Below, piece by piece: positions 1 through 7,067 of a stretch of 64,000 nucleotides of DNA (its first letter is position 1; each line of letters opens with the position of its first letter). The notes below the pieces were generated by a model. It searched no databases and was not told where the DNA came from. It worked only from the letters and a program-made list of their open reading frames with translations. The stretch is from UBA6382 sp963600315 (GTDB lineage Bacteria; Bacteroidota; Bacteroidia; Bacteroidales; Bacteroidaceae). Both the position numbers and the translations under genes were made by a program. The stretch covers positions 1-64,000 of the forward strand of contig CAVCAW010000029.1 of the NCBI GenBank assembly GCA_963600315.1. Reading direction: 5' to 3'.

Positions 1-44
1 GCCTTGCGACCGTCCAAAGCCCAGTCAGCAATGCATTTTGCCGT

Positions 45-1727
45 CTACAAGCCCCAAAGAAGCACTATTTGCACAACAATCACTCTAACAAACATACACA
101 GCGGATAAACTGTAGTGTAAGCCACGGTGGCTTTATTGGCATCTGTCGTCCCATTCACATAGTCCAATGCCATAGGATTAGCCATACTGCCGCAGAGCAG
201 TCCACCTACCGCTGGCAAACCGAGCTTGGTAAACTTCAGCGCAAACCACCCCACCAACACCACTGGCACCACGGTTATGAGAAAGCCGAGTCCAATCCAC
301 AGCGCACCATTAGCCCCGACCACAGTATCGAAAAACCTCGGTCCAGCTGACAATCCCAGGCACGCCAGATACACCGACAGCCCCAATCCCCTGAGCATTC
401 TGTTGGCACTATTTGTTGTATAGGTAACCATGTGGAAACGTGGCCCATAGGCTCCCACCAATATTCCTACCACTATGGGACCGCCTGCCAAACCGAGTTT
501 CACGGGCACTCCCATCGAAGGCAAACTCAGCGGTATAGCTCCGAGCAGAAGTCCGAGCACTATACCTATAAATATAGCTGCAAGGTTAGGCTCATCAAGA
601 TTCGCCACCACATTGCCCATGTGGGCGGCTACGTGTTCCACCGCCTTTTCTTCTCCTACCACCGTCACATGGTCGCCCATACACAGCACCAGGTCGGGTG
701 TGGCTACAAGGTCTATGCCCGCCCTGCTCACACGGCTCACGTTTACCGAAAATCTCTTGCGCAGCTGTAGCGACCCTAGTCGCTTGCCGTTAATTCCAGG
801 GCGCGTCACAACCACGCGCTTTGATACTATCTGGCTGTCTACCTTGTCCCAGTCTACATCTTTGCGATTCCAGTCAGTAGCATCGCGCTCGCCAAAGAAG
901 ATGGTGAGATAGTCCGCATCCTTACGCTGCGCTATCACCAGAATTCTGTCACCTGCCTTGAGCACAGAGTCAGCCGTGGGCAACGTCACCTTGCCGTCAC
1001 GCCACAGACGCGATGCCACAAACTCTATCTTCGACAGAGCTGTCACTTCTTTAAGCGTCTTGCCGCATACTGCCACATTGCGCACATGAAACGAAACAAT
1101 ATAAGGAGCCGTGTCTTTTTCCTGTTCGTCGCGTGCCTCGCCAGACTTGCCAGACTTGCACACTAAGGCTTTCAGCAGTATAAAGGCAACAATAACCCCG
1201 ACCACACCGAGCGGATAGGTCACCGCACAACCCAGCGACAACGACGCTGCTTCTTCTGCCATGCCTGTCTGAGCCATCGTCTGCTGTGCTGCACCAAGGG
1301 CTGGGGTATTGGTCGTTGCACCACACATCACACCCATCATGTCAGGCAAACTCACATCAGTCAAACCGCAGAGGACAAGAGCGAAAAGCGTTCCTACCAA
1401 CACCACCGCCAGACCAATAAAGTTCTGCTGCGCACCGCCATGTTTGAACGCACTCACGAAACCGGGGCCCACCTGTAAGCCCAGCGAATAAACAAACAAT
1501 ACCAAACCGGCATCCATAGCGTATTGCAACATGGTGCTATTGAAACGCACACCACTATAGCCTGCCACTATGCCAACGAAAAATACAAAGGTCACACCGA
1601 GGCTTATGCCCCTGACTTTTATCTTACCCAGTCCGATACCCAAAGCACAAACTACCGATATCAGCAACACTGCCGAAACACTGTCGGAGAACTGTAAAAG
1701 GGAACTGGTTTTATCCATTATATCCAT
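45..1727 (-). CDS. AspT/YidE/YbjL-family transporter
   Basis: A 560-residue polytopic inner-membrane protein with the layout of the AspT/YidE/YbjL putative antiporter family. Two homologous hydrophobic halves (about residues 15-190 and 385-555) flank two tandem RCK_C/TrkA-C-like soluble domains (about 205-285 and 295-375). Length and domain order are normal for the family. AspT itself exchanges aspartate and alanine, but most relatives have no assigned substrate and nothing here identifies one. The start is ATG at 1727; an in-frame ATG at 1718 is an alternative. The gene is transcribed away from metK and stands alone. No defects were seen. Confidence 0.85.
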   Translation of the reverse strand: MDIMDKTSSLLQFSDSVSAVLLISVVCALGIGLGKIKVRGISLGVTFVFFVGIVAGYSGVRFNSTMLQYAMDAGLVLFVYSLGLQVGPGFVSAFKHGGAQQNFIGLAVVLVGTLFALVLCGLTDVSLPDMMGVMCGATTNTPALGAAQQTMAQTGMAEEAASLSLGCAVTYPLGVVGVIVAFILLKALVCKSGKSGEARDEQEKDTAPYIVSFHVRNVAVCGKTLKEVTALSKIEFVASRLWRDGKVTLPTADSVLKAGDRILVIAQRKDADYLTIFFGERDATDWNRKDVDWDKVDSQIVSKRVVVTRPGINGKRLGSLQLRKRFSVNVSRVSRAGIDLVATPDLVLCMGDHVTVVGEEKAVEHVAAHMGNVVANLDEPNLAAIFIGIVLGLLLGAIPLSLPSMGVPVKLGLAGGPIVVGILVGAYGPRFHMVTYTTNSANRMLRGLGLSVYLACLGLSAGPRFFDTVVGANGALWIGLGFLITVVPVVLVGWFALKFTKLGLPAVGGLLCGSMANPMALDYVNGTTDANKATVAYTTVYPLCMFVRVIVVQIVLLWGL

Positions 1728-1813
1728 TATTATAAATGAGGAGTCTATCGTCCTACACTCTTGATTTTCTCACACTACCAGCAGCCAATACACTCAGCGA
1801 CGACTGCCAGCTG

Positions 1814-1821
1814 CAAAATTA
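1814..1821 (-). promoter_or_regulatory. Putative -7 box for the AspT-like transporter
   Basis: Read on the minus strand this is TAATTTTG, a match to the Bacteroidota -7 consensus TAnnTTTG, 87 bp before the start codon at 1727. No good -33 TTG/TTTG lies at the usual 19-21 bp spacing, so support is moderate. The rest of the gap to 2089 (about 270 bp) is AT-rich and shows no gene, hairpin or repeat that I can support. Confidence 0.45.
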
Positions 1822-2089
1822 TCAAAACCTTTTTATCCGCCACGAAGTTTCAATGCAATTTCGCTCTCACACCCACCCTACAGCCTTACACACCGCCCGC
1901 TCCTTGCAAAAACCATTGATTTGACGGAAAGAATTTCGGCTGCAACCAACGAGCCCGCCCTACATTATTTTTTACCAAGTTGCGCTGAAATTTACAGCAT
2001 CGCAGTTTAATTATTAGAAAAACCAACTGTCACTACAAAACGAAGATTTAAGCAAATCATCACGAACCGCAAAAAACAACGTTGAATTC

Positions 2090-2120
2090 TTGGCACTCAG
2101 GAATAAACAACGTAACTTTG
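2090..2120 (+). promoter_or_regulatory. metK promoter (-33/-7)
   Basis: TTG at 2090-2092 and TAACTTTG at 2113-2120 are separated by 20 bp, matching the Bacteroidota sigma-ABfr-type promoter (-33 TTG/TTTG, -7 TAnnTTTG, 19-21 bp apart). Transcription would begin near 2126, just before the riboswitch-like element at 2137. Confidence 0.7.
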
Positions 2121-2136
2121 CACTGCGAAAGCTAAA

Positions 2137-2193
2137 GGAGTGGAGAGATTTGCGCTGCTTGCAACCACTTGAAAAAATGCTAAAAACGGCAGT
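2137..2193 (+). ncRNA. SAM-II-type riboswitch in the metK leader
   Basis: The sequence carries the ordered SAM-II (SAM-alpha) core: a P1 strand AGTGG (2139-2143), then GATTTG, then CTTGCAACCAC whose CCACT (2165-2169) closes P1, an A-rich linker and GCTAAA (2179-2184). Loop bases GCTGC (2154-2158) can pair with GCAGT (2189-2193) as the H-type pseudoknot. It begins about 10 nt after the predicted transcription start and ends 160 nt before metK. Known SAM-II RNAs bind S-adenosylmethionine and usually turn genes off; control of the SAM synthetase gene would be product feedback. About 160 nt of leader between it and metK holds no feature I can name. Confidence 0.8.
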
Positions 2194-2353
2194 TAAACGA
2201 TTATTGCGCCATCAGGGTCAGCCTGCATTGGGTGCTATTGTTTGAGGCCATGCGTTTTGTTCCGAGTCGCCACTTGCGACACGTCTTTCTCCCAGCTTCT
2301 GTAATGCTTCGGTTTTTTGTCCGACAACAACTAAAAACATAACAGCATACAAG

Positions 2354-3652
2354 ATGAGCTATTTATTTACATCCGAATCAGTTTCAGAGGGTCACCCCGA
2401 CAAGGTGGCCGACCAAATCAGTGACGCCGTACTCGACCAACTTCTGGCCTACGACCCACAGTCCAAAGTGGCATGCGAAACTCTCGTCACCACAGGTCAG
2501 GTCATGGTGGCAGGCGAGATTAAGACTCATACCGTACTCGACCTCCACGACGTTGTGAGAAGCACCATTCGCCGCATCGGCTACACCAAGGCCGAGTATA
2601 TGTTCGACGCCGACAGTTGCGGAATCCTCAATGCCCTCCACTCACAGAGTCCTGACATCAACCGCGGCGTAGAGCGTGGCGATGCCGACCCCTATGCCCA
2701 GGGAGCAGGCGACCAAGGCATGATGTTCGGCTATGCCAACAACGAGACAGAGACCTACATGCCCCTGCCCCTCTATCTCGCCCACGAGATTCTCAAGGAA
2801 CTGGCTGTCATACGCCGTGAGGGCAAGCAGATGACCTATCTCCGCCCTGATGCCAAGAGCCAGGTAACTATCGAATACAGCGACGGCGGCGTACCCATGC
2901 GCATCGACACCATCGTAGTATCCACTCAGCACGACGAGTTCATACAGCCCAACCAGCCAGGCAAGGAGGCTCAGGACAAGGCTGATGCCCAAATGGTGGA
3001 GACCATAGCCCGCGACATCAAGGAGATTCTCATGCCACGCGTAGTGGCTGGTATCCACAACGACAAAATCAAGGCTCTCTTTGACGGCAACGTGAAATTC
3101 TTCGTGAACCCCACAGGCAAGTTCGTCATCGGTGGTCCCCACGGCGACACGGGTCTCACCGGCCGCAAGATTATCGTCGACACCTACGGAGGCAAAGGAG
3201 CCCACGGCGGCGGTGCCTTCTCCGGCAAAGACCCCAGCAAGGTGGACCGCTCTGCAGCCTATGCTGCACGCCACATCGCCAAGAACATGGTGGCAGCGGG
3301 AGTGGCAGACGAGATGCTCGTAGAACTCAGCTATGCCATCGGAGTGGCAGAGCCTATCAATATCTATGTCAACACCTACGGACGCAGCCACGTGTCGCTC
3401 AGCGACGGCGAGATAGCACGCAAGGTGGCTGAAATCTGGGACCTCCGCCCCTATGCCATCGAGCAGAACTTCAAACTGCGCCAACCCATCTACGCCGAGA
3501 CTGCTGCCTACGGACACCTCGGTCGCACTCCACAGGTAGTCACCAAGAGTTTCAAAAACACTATCCAAGGCGACAAGCAGGTGGAGGTAGAGCTCTTCAC
3601 CTGGGAGAAGCTTGACTACGTTGACAAGGTGAAGAAGGCCTTTGGTCTGTAA
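2354..3652 (+). CDS. metK: S-adenosylmethionine synthetase
   Basis: Makes S-adenosylmethionine from methionine and ATP in the cytosol. The 432-residue protein shows the family hallmarks: the N-terminal SVSEGHPDK segment that binds substrate, the GAGDQGMMFGYA loop, and the glycine-rich HGGGAFSGKDPSKVDRS motif near residue 285. It is a little longer than the roughly 384-residue enterobacterial enzyme because of internal loops, as is common in Bacteroidota. The start at 2354 gives the expected MSYLFTSESVSEGH N-terminus. It has its own promoter and a SAM-II-like riboswitch upstream, so end-product repression is likely. A strong hairpin follows the stop. Confidence 0.97.
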   Translation: MSYLFTSESVSEGHPDKVADQISDAVLDQLLAYDPQSKVACETLVTTGQVMVAGEIKTHTVLDLHDVVRSTIRRIGYTKAEYMFDADSCGILNALHSQSPDINRGVERGDADPYAQGAGDQGMMFGYANNETETYMPLPLYLAHEILKELAVIRREGKQMTYLRPDAKSQVTIEYSDGGVPMRIDTIVVSTQHDEFIQPNQPGKEAQDKADAQMVETIARDIKEILMPRVVAGIHNDKIKALFDGNVKFFVNPTGKFVIGGPHGDTGLTGRKIIVDTYGGKGAHGGGAFSGKDPSKVDRSAAYAARHIAKNMVAAGVADEMLVELSYAIGVAEPINIYVNTYGRSHVSLSDGEIARKVAEIWDLRPYAIEQNFKLRQPIYAETAAYGHLGRTPQVVTKSFKNTIQGDKQVEVELFTWEKLDYVDKVKKAFGL

Positions 3653-3676
3653 CCCCGTCTCGCTGACATTGCCAAT

Positions 3677-3719
3677 CTGGTCGGCGTCCCTGCTCCACAA
3701 CAGTCGGGACGCCGACCAG
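3677..3719 (+). terminator. Hairpin after metK
   Basis: A perfect 14-bp inverted repeat (CTGGTCGGCGTCCC at 3677-3690 and its complement at 3706-3719) with a 15-nt loop starts 24 bp after the metK stop. No T-run follows, so it may terminate weakly or protect the 3' end rather than act as a classic intrinsic terminator. Confidence 0.55.
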
Positions 3720-3758
3720 TCAAACTGTCTACTAACAGTCTTTACATATATATATTAT

Positions 3759-4304
3759 ATGAGCAAATCTCTATGCATATACTGCGCCTCGAGCCAAGAC
3801 ACCGACGAATGCTACCGACAAGTCGCCTATAGCGTAGGTCGCCTATGCGCCCTCAACGGGTGGCGACTGACTACCGGGGCAGGGAGCGAAGGCCTCATGG
3901 GGGCTGCCTTCAGGGGCTGCCGCGATGCCGGCGGCCACGTGACGGGTGTCATTCCCCAGTGGATGGTCGACCGCGGGTGGCTGCAAGAGGGACTTGACGA
4001 ACCCCTCATCGTCAACGACATGAACGAGCGCAAGCAAATTTTCCGTGACTCTTGCGACGCCGTGGTAGTCATGCCGGGCGGCTACGGCACAATGGAGGAG
4101 TTCTTCGAAACTCTCACCCGCAAGCAGCTCGGTCTGTTCGACAAACCTATCGTCATGCTCAACTATGACCATTTCTACGACCGCCTGCTCGACTGGATGC
4201 ACCAGTGCCGCCAAGAGCAGTTTCTACGCCACGACTCCGACCTCTCTCTCTTTGACGTCATTCTCTCACCAGAAGAGCTATTCCCTCTTCTCAACAGCAA
4301 GTAA
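3759..4304 (+). CDS. LOG-family protein (TIGR00730), Rossmann fold
   Basis: A 181-residue cytosolic Rossmann-fold protein of the LOG family. Family members with tested activity cleave cytokinin riboside 5'-monophosphates or other nucleoside monophosphates to base and ribose 5-phosphate; the bacterial substrate is usually uncertain. The nucleotide-binding SEGLMGA segment and the diagnostic PGGYGTMEE motif (PGGxGTxxE) are both present. ATG at 3759 was chosen because the family starts at the MSKSLCIYCASS strand; a longer frame beginning at 3642 overlaps metK and adds an unlike tail. It begins 106 bp after metK and is followed closely by the DUF4271 gene. Confidence 0.88.
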   Translation: MSKSLCIYCASSQDTDECYRQVAYSVGRLCALNGWRLTTGAGSEGLMGAAFRGCRDAGGHVTGVIPQWMVDRGWLQEGLDEPLIVNDMNERKQIFRDSCDAVVVMPGGYGTMEEFFETLTRKQLGLFDKPIVMLNYDHFYDRLLDWMHQCRQEQFLRHDSDLSLFDVILSPEELFPLLNSK

Positions 4305-4319
4305 CCATCACCACAGACT

Positions 4320-5267
4320 ATGCCAACCATGCAGCAGGACACTCTGAAAGCCGTCACCACGCATCTCTCCCTACCCAACGAAGCCAACGAGGCTCACACG
4401 GGACAGATGAACTCCGTGCATAAGTCCACCGGCAGCCAAGCCCCTCACGTGGACACGCTTGCCGTGTGCGACACCGTCACCACCACCGAGGTCGACTCCA
4501 CCCTGCTGTTCCGCAACTACGGATTCTTCGATAGCACCAGGCAAGCTGACGCAACCCGTCCACTCCACTTCACTGGCATCAGTGGCACCCCCGTACCCTA
4601 CAAGCCGGGCAATGACACCATCGTCGTCTGTGCCTTGCTGGTGTGCCTATTGATTACCAGCTTCGTCGTGAACCGCAACCGCCATGCCATAGCTCTGCAA
4701 ATAAAGAATTTCTTCCACAACCGCAGCCGCAGCGAGTCTATCGCCCTCAAGTCAGAGAGCAACGTGAGGCACCAGACCTACTCCATCGTGATTGAGGGCG
4801 CTATGCTGAGTCTTATCTTCTTCAGCTACACTTGGGCCAAATTTGGCTTCGACTCTTCCACATATTCGCCTTATCTGATTCTCGCAGCCGACATAGCGGT
4901 GATTCTTGGCTATTTCGCCTTGAAATATGTCCTCCTTCTCACGTTCAACTGGACCTTTTTCACCGACGAGAAGCGCAGTCTGTGGCTCTCCTGCTACAAC
5001 CTGTTGGTGCTCTGCAAGACTGCCATGATACTTCTGCTTACCTTGGCGGTAATGTTCTTCAATTTGTCACCTGAGATTTGCATCTACGCATTCCTCGCTA
5101 TTCTCGCCATCAACGAATCCATGGTACTATTCAAGACCCACCAAATCTTTTTCACTTGTCCTTTTGGCGGTCTTTTAAGTATTTTGTACTTTTGCACTTT
5201 GGAATTGCTTCCGCTCCTTTTGTTGTGGAAAGCACTGATAAAATCCACCGATTATTTACTAATTTGA
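4320..5267 (+). CDS. DUF4271 membrane protein
   Basis: A 315-residue membrane protein whose C-terminal two thirds contains about six hydrophobic segments after a polar N-terminal region of roughly 95 residues. The pattern and its place directly upstream of hemD match the Bacteroidota DUF4271 family, whose function is unknown. It starts 15 bp after the LOG gene and ends 39 bp before hemD, so it probably belongs to the same transcript. The N-terminal region is Thr/Asp-rich and low in similarity to anything I recognise. Assignment rests on context and membrane topology. Confidence 0.75.
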   Translation: MPTMQQDTLKAVTTHLSLPNEANEAHTGQMNSVHKSTGSQAPHVDTLAVCDTVTTTEVDSTLLFRNYGFFDSTRQADATRPLHFTGISGTPVPYKPGNDTIVVCALLVCLLITSFVVNRNRHAIALQIKNFFHNRSRSESIALKSESNVRHQTYSIVIEGAMLSLIFFSYTWAKFGFDSSTYSPYLILAADIAVILGYFALKYVLLLTFNWTFFTDEKRSLWLSCYNLLVLCKTAMILLLTLAVMFFNLSPEICIYAFLAILAINESMVLFKTHQIFFTCPFGGLLSILYFCTLELLPLLLLWKALIKSTDYLLI

Positions 5268-5306
5268 GTCTAGCGACTCCGTATAGTTTAGAGTAACAAT
5301 ACTATC

Positions 5307-6053
5307 ATGGTCAAGAAAATACTTGTATCGCAGCCCAAGCCTTCTCCGTCCACCAAATCTCCATTACTGGATCTTGAGCAAAAACACGATGTCCAAGTGG
5401 ACTTTCGCTCGCTCATAGCTGTTGAGAGACTCTCACCCAAGGAGATAAGGGCGCAGAAAGTTAACATTCTCAGCCACACCGCTATTGTATTCAACTCTAA
5501 ACACGCTATCAACCACTTCTTCAACCTTTGCAAGGATATGCGTATCACGCTGCCCGAAGACATGAAGTACTTCTTCATCTCCCAGCAGGTGTCGCTCTAT
5601 GTGCAGCAGTTCATACAGTATCGCAAGCGCAAAATCTTCTTCGGCAAATCCGGACTACTCTCCGACCTCCTCGAAGTAATGCTCAAGCACAAGAAGGAGA
5701 AGTTCTTTATTCCGCAGAGCGACGTTCACCGCAAGGACCTCTCCGACCTGCTCGACAGCAAGGGTATCAACCACACCGACTGCGTGATGTATCGCACCGT
5801 GAGCGCCGAGCTCGACAAGAGCAAGCCCTTCGACTACGACATGATTGTTCTCTTCACCCCAAGCGGAGCCAAGTCTCTTCTCGACAACTACCCCGACTAC
5901 AAGCAGGGCGACACAGTGTTTGCCTGCTTCGGTGAAGGCACTGCCAGCAAACTCGAAGAACTCGGTTTCCGCGTTGACATAAAGGTCACACAAGGCCAAG
6001 GGGTATCTATGGCGAGCGCCATAGACGAGTACCTCAAGGCACAAAAGGCGTAA
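5307..6053 (+). CDS. hemD: Uroporphyrinogen-III synthase
   Basis: A 248-residue cytosolic enzyme of tetrapyrrole synthesis. It cyclises hydroxymethylbilane and inverts ring D. The two-domain HemD fold is visible as two alternating alpha/beta halves. Recognisable segments are AIVFNSKHAINHFF in the first domain and MIVLFTPSGAKSLL followed by VFACFGEGTASKLEELG near the C-terminus. HemD is poorly conserved in sequence; the pairing with DUF4271 is typical of Bacteroidota. It lies 40 bp upstream of rnpA and is likely co-transcribed. Other haem genes are not in the window. Confidence 0.85.
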   Translation: MVKKILVSQPKPSPSTKSPLLDLEQKHDVQVDFRSLIAVERLSPKEIRAQKVNILSHTAIVFNSKHAINHFFNLCKDMRITLPEDMKYFFISQQVSLYVQQFIQYRKRKIFFGKSGLLSDLLEVMLKHKKEKFFIPQSDVHRKDLSDLLDSKGINHTDCVMYRTVSAELDKSKPFDYDMIVLFTPSGAKSLLDNYPDYKQGDTVFACFGEGTASKLEELGFRVDIKVTQGQGVSMASAIDEYLKAQKA

Positions 6054-6093
6054 CCCCACACGTCGGGGCCACACGCCCACTCTTATATTCACA

Positions 6094-6540
6094 ATGTTCA
6101 CTTTCAGGAAAAAGGAGCGCATCACCTCGCTCAAGGAGATAGAGAGCATCTTCGAGCGCGGCAAAAACCGTTCTACGACGGTCTACCCCGTCATGGCAAT
6201 CTACCGCATGTATCCCCTGCCCCAAGACGGCTGCACTCCACCGGTCAAAGTGCTTATGTCGGTAGCCAAAAAGCGTCTGCACCACGCTGTAGACCGCAAC
6301 CGGGCCAAGCGGCAACTCCGCGAAGCCTACCGACTTCAGCGTCACACGCTGACCGACATTATGGCTACTCTTGACCAAGGACACACAGGACTGCTCATAG
6401 CCTTCGTGTGGCTCGGCGACAAACCGCAGCCTTCAGCCACGATTCACTCTTCTGTGGGCAAAATCCTGTCAACGGTGGCAAAGCATTTTGAAACTCGCCA
6501 TGCCGCCCAACAACAGTCTGCCTTGCAGACCAATTGTTAA
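6094..6540 (+). CDS. rnpA: Ribonuclease P protein component
   Basis: The 148-residue protein subunit of RNase P, which assists the RNA subunit in maturing tRNA 5' ends. The basic signature is present as VAKKRLHHAVDRNRAKRQL, containing the RNR motif, with the usual N-terminal FTFRKKERITSLKEI start. A C-terminal tail of about 30 residues extends past the conserved core. As in many bacteria it is followed by yidD. The RNA subunit gene is not in the window. Confidence 0.93.
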   Translation: MFTFRKKERITSLKEIESIFERGKNRSTTVYPVMAIYRMYPLPQDGCTPPVKVLMSVAKKRLHHAVDRNRAKRQLREAYRLQRHTLTDIMATLDQGHTGLLIAFVWLGDKPQPSATIHSSVGKILSTVAKHFETRHAAQQQSALQTNC

Positions 6541-6607
6541 AGGCTCGTCTGCGTAAGTTCGCATCATCTCAAGTTCTCATTTCACGTTAAGAAGCGAGGG
6601 GTTCCCC

Positions 6608-6961
6608 ATGAAAGATTCTAACCACTTCACCAAAGACTCCGTCATCAAAGAGCCCAACTCCAAAGAGACGATTGCAAACATTCCCGTTGCAAACGCCCCG
6701 ACCTCCAAAGTCTCCGCAATAAAGGTTGCAGTCCGCCCTATTGCGTTTTTTTTCTCATGGCTGCTTATTCTTCCCATTCGTTTTTACCAGCGCTTCATTT
6801 CACCGCTCACGCCACCATCATGCCGTTTCACTCCCACGTGTTCGCAGTATGCGGTCGAAGCCCTGCGCAAGCACGGTCCCATCAAGGGTCTATGGCTTGC
6901 CGTGAAGCGTGTGCTACGCTGCCACCCATGGGGCGGCAGTGGTTATGACCCCGTGCCGTAA
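6608..6961 (+). CDS. yidD: Membrane protein insertion efficiency factor YidD
   Basis: A small membrane-associated factor thought to help YidC-dependent insertion. Residues about 45-117 carry the whole conserved family core, including FYQRFISPLTPPSCRFTPTC, QYAVEALRKHG and the C-terminal RCHPWGGSGYDPVP. The frame begins at ATG 6608 and gives 117 residues, while family members are usually 70-85; the first 40 residues are Ser/Lys/Asn-rich and unlike the family. No other in-frame ATG precedes the core, so translation may start there or at a non-ATG codon nearer the core. It follows rnpA by 67 bp and converges on priA with no clear terminator between. Confidence 0.88.
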   Translation: MKDSNHFTKDSVIKEPNSKETIANIPVANAPTSKVSAIKVAVRPIAFFFSWLLILPIRFYQRFISPLTPPSCRFTPTCSQYAVEALRKHGPIKGLWLAVKRVLRCHPWGGSGYDPVP

Positions 6962-7067
6962 CATCATTTAATTTATTGGCTACGACACGGCTTTTCCCCT
7001 TAACTTTTTCTTATCTTTACGCTATAGCATTCCCGTACCGCCCGAGCTTATAGCTACATTTTCATTA

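Noticed and set aside
2642..3700. A 352-codon open frame on the minus strand opposite metK
   Set aside because: Complement of a highly conserved enzyme gene; no independent signal.
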